NCBI GenBank assembly: GCA_030593155.1
Contig: JAUVHT010000039.1
Coordinates: 1-7,234, forward strand
Origin: Candidatus Bathyarchaeota archaeon
GTDB taxonomy: Archaea > Thermoproteota > Bathyarchaeia > TCS64
DNA: 7,234 nucleotides
Direction of reading: 5' to 3'
Both the position numbers and the translations under genes were made by a program. Within the stretch, counting starts at the first letter, position 1. Every line of letters begins with the position of its first letter. The notes under the pieces were generated by a model. The model worked only from the letters and a program-made list of their open reading frames with translations, ran no database searches and was not told where the DNA came from. Shown here one piece after another: positions 1 through 4,221 of the stretch.

Positions 1-307
1 ACTGGACCTCGATGTTCTCTACGGGGAAGCCCATGTCGATGAGGACGCCCTTGACCACTGCCCTGTGGTCTCCCTGAAGAAGAATCTGTTCGTTCTTGGC
101 CGAACCCCCGCAGGCGCATTTGGACTTGAGAGTGGCCGCCAGCTTGTTGAGTTTCAGCTCCTTAGAATCGATACCGTCGATGATGGTGTATTTCTTCCCC
201 CACTTCCGGGTCTCCAACCGGATCCGGATCCGCTGCTGCTCCTTGCTCATCTCCTCGCACACGCAGAGGTCGACGGGCAGGCCGCAGACGGGACAAATCT
301 CCGCCAT
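1..307 (-). CDS. Archaeal translation initiation factor aIF1 (SUI1 family), 3' end cut by window edge
   Basis: aIF1 binds the small ribosomal subunit near the P site and helps enforce start-codon selection with the other archaeal initiation factors. I translated the complement from the ATG at 305-307 and read 102 codons with no stop before the window edge. The N-terminus has a zinc-binding-type cysteine set, CPVCG at residues 5-9 and CVC at 15-17, followed by EEMSKEQQRIRIR, as in archaeal SUI1 proteins. The SUI1 core follows: KKYTIIDGID (38-47), the conserved CACGGSAKN stretch (64-72), LQGDHR (77-82) and GFPVENIEV near the end. Archaeal aIF1 is about 100 residues, so only the last few residues should be missing. 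AGGAAG at about 313-318 (complement) is a suitable ribosome binding site. The gene lies 67 bases downstream of the ACT gene on the same strand. The family call is very secure. Confidence 0.95.
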   Translation of the reverse strand, partial: MAEICPVCGLPVDLCVCEEMSKEQQRIRIRLETRKWGKKYTIIDGIDSKELKLNKLAATLKSKCACGGSAKNEQILLQGDHRAVVKGVLIDMGFPVENIEVQ

Positions 308-330
308 TATTACTTCCTAGGCTCCTTCAT
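308..330 (-). other. Possible six-codon mini-ORF just upstream of the aIF1 start
   Basis: On the complement, an ATG at 330-328 opens a six-codon frame, MKEPRK, closed by TAA at 312-310, two bases before the aIF1 ATG. Its GGAG and AGGAAG stretches could equally be just the Shine-Dalgarno region of aIF1, so coding is unproven. Confidence 0.15.
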
Positions 331-350
331 GGTTGTAAACCTTTCCCTTT

Positions 351-356
351 AAAAAA
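351..356 (-). terminator. Oligo-T tract after the ACT gene (may double as TATA region for aIF1)
   Basis: The complement has six T's shortly after the ACT gene stop codon, without an obvious GC hairpin, as is usual for archaeal termination. The same AT-rich stretch (TTTTTTAAAG on the complement, about 347-356) lies some 40-50 bases before the aIF1 ATG and could be its TATA box. Whether the two genes are co-transcribed is undecided. Confidence 0.35.
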
Positions 357-374
357 GACTTGCATGTTCCACCT

Positions 375-980
375 CTATGTAAAATTTTGAAGCAACGAGA
401 ATGCATTCAAAGCATCACCGCCATCCAGGACTATGATCGTGTTCGTGGAGCAGCTGATGAACTCGACGATGTTTATCTCCCTGCTGGCCAGGAGGCCAGT
501 TATCAGTGCCACGAAGCCCGGGGTCTCCTCAACCCGCGGCGGGCTGATGAGGATTAGTGCGACGAGGTTGCTGGTCACCTGGGCGTAGTCAGGGAGCTCG
601 TTTCTCAGCTTGGTCTGGTCGACGACGTAAACGTAGCTGTCCGTGAGGTATGCCGTGACTATGTAGGGTATGTCGAGCATCTCGGGGGAGATGATGACCG
701 CGATCTTGTCCTGGAGGCGGACCACCGATTCCCTCAGGATGCTGAGGATCCTCTCCTCTTGGAGCCCAATCTCGGTCTCCATTTCGTCGCTGACCCTTAT
801 GATGGCGGCTTTCACGGCCTCTAGGCTTCCTTCGCCGATCTCCGCTTGTAGCATCCGGGCGAGGGCCGAGTAGTTTACGATCTGCATCTTCAGGGCGTCC
901 AACAGGGACGGCCTCTTCTGGATGGTCTCTCTCACGAGCTGGGCGACGGATTTTGTCCTATCTGGGCCGTTATTGTTCAT
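375..980 (-). CDS. ACT-domain protein, predicted amino-acid-responsive regulator of unknown target
   Basis: The molecular function is not known. The C-terminal part (about residues 138-200) reads as an ACT domain: a first strand NLVALILI, the turn and helix ETPGFVALITGLLAS (the Pro-Gly turn where ACT domains usually bind amino acids), then REINIVEFIS, a strand TIIVLD and a last helix DALNAFSLLQNF. Residues 91-137 alternate strand-like segments and may be a degenerate second ACT-like unit. The N-terminal 65 residues are helical; NYSALARMLQAEIG (36-49) followed by EAVKAAIIRV resembles the HTH-like start of archaeal proteins annotated as ACT-domain regulators of amino acid metabolism. There is no signal peptide or membrane segment. 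The ATG at 980 has no Shine-Dalgarno, and an AT-rich box lies about 25 bases upstream, so a leaderless mRNA is likely. It is divergent from argG, which suggests an arginine-related role; that is inference. Confidence 0.8.
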   Translation of the reverse strand: MNNNGPDRTKSVAQLVRETIQKRPSLLDALKMQIVNYSALARMLQAEIGEGSLEAVKAAIIRVSDEMETEIGLQEERILSILRESVVRLQDKIAVIISPEMLDIPYIVTAYLTDSYVYVVDQTKLRNELPDYAQVTSNLVALILISPPRVEETPGFVALITGLLASREINIVEFISCSTNTIIVLDGGDALNAFSLLQNFT

Positions 981-985
981 ATCTG

Positions 986-999
986 TGACATGTATGTCA
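986..999. promoter_or_regulatory. 14-bp inverted repeat, candidate operator between ACT gene and argG
   Basis: TGACAT at 986-991 and ATGTCA at 994-999 form a perfect 6-bp dyad around a GT spacer. It abuts the AT-rich box at 1001-1010. For argG it covers the position just upstream of the TATA box where TFB contacts DNA; for the ACT gene it lies between the TATA box and the start codon. A protein bound here could block both promoters. The dyad is seen directly; operator function is inferred. Confidence 0.5.
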
Positions 1000-1010
1000 T
1001 AAAATATATA
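1000..1010. promoter_or_regulatory. Shared TATA element of the divergent ACT gene / argG promoters
   Basis: The run TAAAATATATA is the only strong TATA-like sequence in the 80-bp divergent gap. Read to the left, its centre is about 25 bases from the ACT gene ATG, giving a leaderless transcript. Read to the right, transcription would start near 1030-1032, leaving a leader of about 30 bases that carries GGGAG at 1046-1050 ahead of the argG ATG. Confidence 0.6.
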
Positions 1011-1060
1011 ACTTTGCCCTAGTCCTTACTTCTGCATTCCAAATAGGGAGACATCGAGAA

Positions 1061-2320
1061 ATGGCGAAGAAGAAGGTCGTCCTTGCCTACTCGGGAGGTC
1101 TGGACACTTCCATGATGCTGAAGTGGATCCAGGAGGAGTACGAGATGGATGTCATCAGCTGCATCCTAGATGTCGGGCAAGGGAAGGATTTGGAGGAAGT
1201 CGAAGAGAAGGCTTGGAGCCTCGGCGTTCTCAACCATTACACGTTCGACGCCAAGGAGGAGTTCGCCAGGGAGTACGTCTTCCCGGCGATAAAGGCCAAC
1301 GCCCTGTACATGGGCACATACCCCGTGAGCAGCAGCATCAGCAGGCCCCTCATAGCGAAGAAGGTCGTGGAGGTGGCCGAGACGGAGGATGCCCAGGCTG
1401 TGGCCCACGGGTGCACGGGGAAGGGAAACGACCAGGTGAGGTTCGACCTGACCTTCAAGGCCCTGAATCCCGAGCTGAAGATCATAGCGCCAGTCAGGGA
1501 GTGGAAGCTCGACAGGCACAGCCAGATAAAGTGGGCGAAGGAGCACGGGGTCCCCGTGCCCGTCACGGTTGACAGCCCATACAGTATCGATCAGAACCTG
1601 TGGGGGAGGAGCATTGAGGGTGGCATCCTGGAGCACCCGGATGAGATGGCTCCCGATGATATCTGGGAGTGGACCGTGGACGTGGAGGACGCCCCCAACG
1701 AGCCGGATTATGTGAAGATCGGGTTCCAGAAGGGCGTACCAGTAAGCATAGATGGAGAGGAGTATGGCCCCGTCGAGATCCTCCAGAAGCTCAACAAGAT
1801 AGGCGGAGATCATGGAATCGGCAGGATCGAGCACATGGAGGACCGAGTCGTAGGCCTAAAAACCCGTGAGACTTACGAGATCCCGGCGGCTGAGATTATC
1901 CTGAACGCTCACAAGGACTTGGAGAAGATGGTGCTGACCAGGCACCAGAAGATGTTCAAGTTCCATGTGGAGCACACGTGGGCTACCATCGTCTACCAGG
2001 GACTCTGGGTGGACCCGTTAAAGCATGATCTGGATGCGTTCATCGATAGCACCCAGGAGAATGTGACCGGCGAGGTCACCCTGAAACTGTTCAAGGGATC
2101 AGCAAAACCAGTGGCACGTGAGTCGCCTTTCAGCCTCTACGATTACAACCTCGCCAGCTTCGACATCAACACCCACTACGATCAGGGCGACGCGGTAGGC
2201 TTCATCAATCTCTGGGGATTACCCAGCGTCTCAGCCTGGAACCTCAAGAGGAAGATCGCAGACGATGACATCCCAGAAATAAGGAAGAAAGTCGTACCAG
2301 TGCCCACGGGCAGTGCCTAG
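1061..2320 (+). CDS. argG: Argininosuccinate synthase
   Basis: This cytoplasmic enzyme joins citrulline and aspartate using ATP, releasing AMP and pyrophosphate, in the penultimate step of arginine synthesis. The 419-residue protein is full length for the family. The N-terminus carries the ATP-pyrophosphatase loop AYSGGLDTS (9-17). YPVSSSISRPLIAK (87-100) and HGCTGKGNDQVRF (116-128) match the citrulline/aspartate-binding segments, and YSIDQNLWGRSIEGGILE (174-191) is another family signature. Start choice is firm: the motif begins eight residues after the ATG, and GGGAG lies ten bases upstream. The gene is divergent from the ACT-domain gene with a shared promoter gap, and is followed on the same strand by an argF-type gene with a T-tract and a possible separate promoter between them. 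All expected key motifs are intact. The call is very secure. Confidence 0.98.
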   Translation: MAKKKVVLAYSGGLDTSMMLKWIQEEYEMDVISCILDVGQGKDLEEVEEKAWSLGVLNHYTFDAKEEFAREYVFPAIKANALYMGTYPVSSSISRPLIAKKVVEVAETEDAQAVAHGCTGKGNDQVRFDLTFKALNPELKIIAPVREWKLDRHSQIKWAKEHGVPVPVTVDSPYSIDQNLWGRSIEGGILEHPDEMAPDDIWEWTVDVEDAPNEPDYVKIGFQKGVPVSIDGEEYGPVEILQKLNKIGGDHGIGRIEHMEDRVVGLKTRETYEIPAAEIILNAHKDLEKMVLTRHQKMFKFHVEHTWATIVYQGLWVDPLKHDLDAFIDSTQENVTGEVTLKLFKGSAKPVARESPFSLYDYNLASFDINTHYDQGDAVGFINLWGLPSVSAWNLKRKIADDDIPEIRKKVVPVPTGSA

Positions 2321-2338
2321 ACTGTCTTCTCATACAAA

Positions 2339-2345
2339 TTTTTTT
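2339..2345 (+). terminator. Oligo-T terminator after argG
   Basis: Seven consecutive T's begin 19 bases after the argG stop, with no stable hairpin before them. This fits an archaeal T-tract terminator. Read-through into the next gene cannot be excluded. Confidence 0.5.
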
Positions 2346-2356
2346 CTCATTACAGC

Positions 2357-2362
2357 TATATT
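2357..2362 (+). promoter_or_regulatory. Possible TATA box for the argF-type gene
   Basis: TATATT is centred about 27 bases before the GTG at 2387, which would give a nearly leaderless transcript from that codon. It follows the argG T-tract, so the two arg genes may be separate units. The match is short. Confidence 0.35.
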
Positions 2363-2386
2363 CCCATTGCGTAATAGTATCAGGTA

Positions 2387-3304
2387 GTGATTGGTTTGCA
2401 TCTGTTGACGGATTTCGACTTGGAAAAAAGGCAGGTCGTTGAGATCCTCGATCTCTCCTCCCAGATAAAGGCGGACCCGGATGAGTACAGCGACTCCATG
2501 AAAAACAAGACTCTGATAATGCTCTTCGAGCTGGCCTCCTTAAGGACTCGGATTTCCTTCGAGGCGGGGATGAACCGGCTTGGCGGGCACGCAATCTTCT
2601 ACAGCATAGAGGGCGGGGGCTTCACCAGGAGCGAGACGCTAGAAGACGGGGTCAAGAATCTGAACGAGTACGTGGATGCAATCATGGTCCGGGCTCTGAA
2701 GCAGGAGGCCGTAGAGCGGATCGGCTCGGCGGCGACCATCCCGGTGATAAATGGCATGACCGAGAGGTACCACCCCTGCCAGAACCTAGCCGACCTGTTG
2801 ACCATCCAGGAGAAGAAGGGAAAGCTGGAGGGGCTGAAGATCGCCTACGTGGGGGACGGCTGGTGCAACACCGCCAACTCCACTGTGATCGGATGTTCAT
2901 CCGTGGGGATGGACGTGACCGTCGTCTGCCCCGACAACCCGAGGTACAGCCCCGACCCCGAGATACTCTCGAAGGCCAAGGCACACTCAGGCGGTAACAT
3001 AACCGTGTCCCACGACCCTGCGGTGGGAGTGGCCGGAGCCGACGTCATCTACACGGATGTCTGGGTGAGCGCCGGCATGGCGGAGGAGAAGAAGAAGAGG
3101 ATGGAGGCTTTCCCCCCCTTCCAGGTGAACTCTAGGCTGGTTTCAAAGGCCAAGCCCGACTGCATAGTCATGCACTGCCTGCCGGCTCACAGGGGCTACG
3201 AGATCACCGATGAGGTCATTGACTCGCCGCAGTCGGTGGTCTTCCCCCAGGCAGGGAACAGAATGCACGCTCAGAACGGGCTGCTCCGCTGGCTCCTCAA
3301 GTGA
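2387..3304 (+). CDS. argF: Ornithine carbamoyltransferase-type enzyme with divergent substrate motifs
   Basis: The family transfers the carbamoyl group of carbamoyl phosphate to an amino acceptor; with ornithine the product is citrulline, the substrate of the upstream ArgG. The 305 residues are normal length. Visible motifs (numbered from GTG) are SLRTR 51-55 (carbamoyl phosphate loop), RSETLEDG 81-88, AIMVR 98-102, HPCQ 129-132, VGDGWCN 155-161, DVWVSAG 224-230, HCLPAHRG 263-270 and NRMHAQ 291-296. Several differ from the usual ornithine enzyme: STRTR has become SLRTR, GDGNN has become GDGWCN, the SMG loop is SAG, and ENR is GNR. Ornithine remains the likeliest acceptor given the argG neighbour, but another acceptor is possible. 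Start choice is open: GTG 2387 suits the TATA box, whereas TTG 2396 gives the usual short N-terminus (MHLLTDFD) behind a Shine-Dalgarno-like AGGTAGTGAT at 2382-2391. Confidence 0.88.
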   Translation: MIGLHLLTDFDLEKRQVVEILDLSSQIKADPDEYSDSMKNKTLIMLFELASLRTRISFEAGMNRLGGHAIFYSIEGGGFTRSETLEDGVKNLNEYVDAIMVRALKQEAVERIGSAATIPVINGMTERYHPCQNLADLLTIQEKKGKLEGLKIAYVGDGWCNTANSTVIGCSSVGMDVTVVCPDNPRYSPDPEILSKAKAHSGGNITVSHDPAVGVAGADVIYTDVWVSAGMAEEKKKRMEAFPPFQVNSRLVSKAKPDCIVMHCLPAHRGYEITDEVIDSPQSVVFPQAGNRMHAQNGLLRWLLK

Positions 3305-3316
3305 GCCCCTCCCCCA

Positions 3317-3327
3317 TTTTTTATTAA
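3317..3327 (+). promoter_or_regulatory. T-tract and TATA-like run between argF-type gene and winged-helix gene
   Basis: TTTTTTATTAA begins 12 bases after the argF-type stop. The six T's can terminate that gene. The whole AT-rich run lies at the right distance for a start of transcription near 3348, just before the AGGAG of the next gene, so it may serve as both terminator and promoter. Confidence 0.4.
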
Positions 3328-3365
3328 CCCTGATCCACTATTATCCTCAGATAGGAGAGTTCTGT

Positions 3366-3683
3366 TTGTCGCGTGAAGCCGCCATAGTCGAGATCGTTGA
3401 CAAAACGTTTTCCCTCCCGCCGAAGGTGATCGTCGCCTATGCTCAGCTCGACCAGGCCTTCACAAGCGGCGACCTCGCCCGGACATGCGACATATCCCGT
3501 TCCTCGGCAAAGTTCTACCTGCACAAGATGGTGGAGATGAGGCTGGTGACCAAGGTGCCCCACAAGAGGAAGTATCAGAAGTACGCCAACGCCAACACCT
3601 TCTCCGACTGGTTGAAGGACCTCATAAAGCTGGCCGTCACGCCGCTGGAGACGGGCGCTCTGAATCTACCCGAGGAGGAATAG
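3366..3683 (+). CDS. Small winged-helix DNA-binding protein (predicted transcription regulator)
   Basis: I do not recognise a characterised orthologue. The 105-residue protein has a helical lead (EAAIVEIVDK, PPKVIVAYAQLDQAF), then a clear helix-turn-helix: TSGDLARTCDISRSSAKFYL (33-52). A wing follows, with MVEMRLVTKVPHKRKYQKYA forming the beta hairpin (55-74) and a basic KRKYQK tip. The C-terminal helix SDWLKDLIKLA (80-90) could dimerise. Fold and size suit an ArsR/MarR-like regulator, but no metal or ligand site is evident. The frame stays open upstream into the argF-type gene; I chose TTG 3366 because AGGAG at 3353-3357 precedes it by eight bases and codons before it overlap argF. It ends ten bases before hjc, so they are probably co-transcribed. 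Target genes are unknown; its own operon is the simplest guess. Confidence 0.75.
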   Translation: MSREAAIVEIVDKTFSLPPKVIVAYAQLDQAFTSGDLARTCDISRSSAKFYLHKMVEMRLVTKVPHKRKYQKYANANTFSDWLKDLIKLAVTPLETGALNLPEEE

Positions 3684-3693
3684 GGGCGTCTGC

Positions 3694-4149
3694 TTGTCTC
3701 TGAGGGATCTGGCGGACACCCGGCCGAAGCGGCAGAGGTTCACTCGCACCTTGGACCGAGTCCAGATAAGGCGTATGAAGAAGCGGGGCTACGACGCCGA
3801 GAGGGAGATGGTCAAGAAGCTCAGGGAAGCCGGCTTCGACGCCCTCAGGGTGCCCGTGAGCGCCCCGAGCAACGAGCCCCTGCCCGACGTATTCGCCATC
3901 AAAGGCGACACGATCCTGGCGTGCGAGGTGAAGAGTCATGAGAGGTACGCCTACTACAAGAGGAAGCAGGTGGCGAAGCTCCACGAGTTCCTGGAGATCC
4001 ACCGCATCTATCCCAAGAGGTTCGCGGTCTTGGCCGCCAAGTTCAAGTACAAGGGCTGGGTGTTCGGGATCGCAGAGAAGCCCGGTGACTACTCGTTGAG
4101 GGTGGGGCAGGGCATCAGTTTCCGGGATCTCATGAAGGCGGTGGAGTGA
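3694..4149 (+). CDS. hjc: Holliday junction resolvase Hjc
   Basis: Hjc is the archaeal endonuclease that cuts four-way DNA junctions symmetrically during recombination and fork repair, working as a metal-dependent dimer of the PD-(D/E)xK nuclease fold. Family landmarks are in order: RGYDAERE (31-38, with Glu36 in the KGxxxE position), RVPVS (52-56, the conserved Ser), PLPDVFAIK (62-70, catalytic Asp65) and CEVKS (77-81, catalytic Glu78 and Lys80). The nuclease core normally begins near MKKRGYD, that is at the in-frame ATG 3775. The annotated TTG 3694 adds 27 basic residues. Their G/C-rich third positions look coding and the gap to the upstream gene would be only ten bases, but no good Shine-Dalgarno is seen for either start. 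The Gly usually after the conserved Ser is Ala here. It sits between a winged-helix gene and a Lon-type protease. Confidence 0.9.
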   Translation: MSLRDLADTRPKRQRFTRTLDRVQIRRMKKRGYDAEREMVKKLREAGFDALRVPVSAPSNEPLPDVFAIKGDTILACEVKSHERYAYYKRKQVAKLHEFLEIHRIYPKRFAVLAAKFKYKGWVFGIAEKPGDYSLRVGQGISFRDLMKAVE

Positions 4150-4169
4150 ACCGTCGGGAAAGTGAGACG

Positions 4170-4178
4170 TTTAAATAA
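4170..4178 (+). promoter_or_regulatory. TATA-like box upstream of the Lon-family gene
   Basis: TTTAAATAA is a good archaeal TATA candidate in otherwise GC-rich DNA, 21 bases after the hjc stop. It predicts transcription from about 4200, leaving a leader of roughly 20 bases with GAGGG (4208-4212) before the ATG at 4222. If real, it argues against the longer GTG 4162 start, whose codons would lie before the transcript. Confidence 0.5.
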
Positions 4179-4221
4179 TGTCCTTCGTGAATTCCTATTG
4201 GCCTATCGAGGGCTGATGATC

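Noticed and set aside
65..352. Plus-strand frames opposite aIF1
   Set aside because: The complement encodes a clear SUI1 protein; the plus frames are low-complexity shadows rich in Leu and Pro.
1166..1834. Open minus-strand frame of 222 codons opposite argG
   Set aside because: It lies entirely within argG on the other strand; its openness follows from G/C-rich third positions, and no recognisable domain is present.
2349..2375. ATTAC...GTAAT inverted repeat around the argF-type TATA box
   Set aside because: The arms are only five bases with a 17-base spacer in AT-rich DNA, which is likely by chance.
3210..3365. Upstream extension of the winged-helix frame into the argF-type gene
   Set aside because: The extension overlaps the conserved end of the argF-type gene and is not protein-like; the TTG at 3366 has a well-spaced AGGAG.
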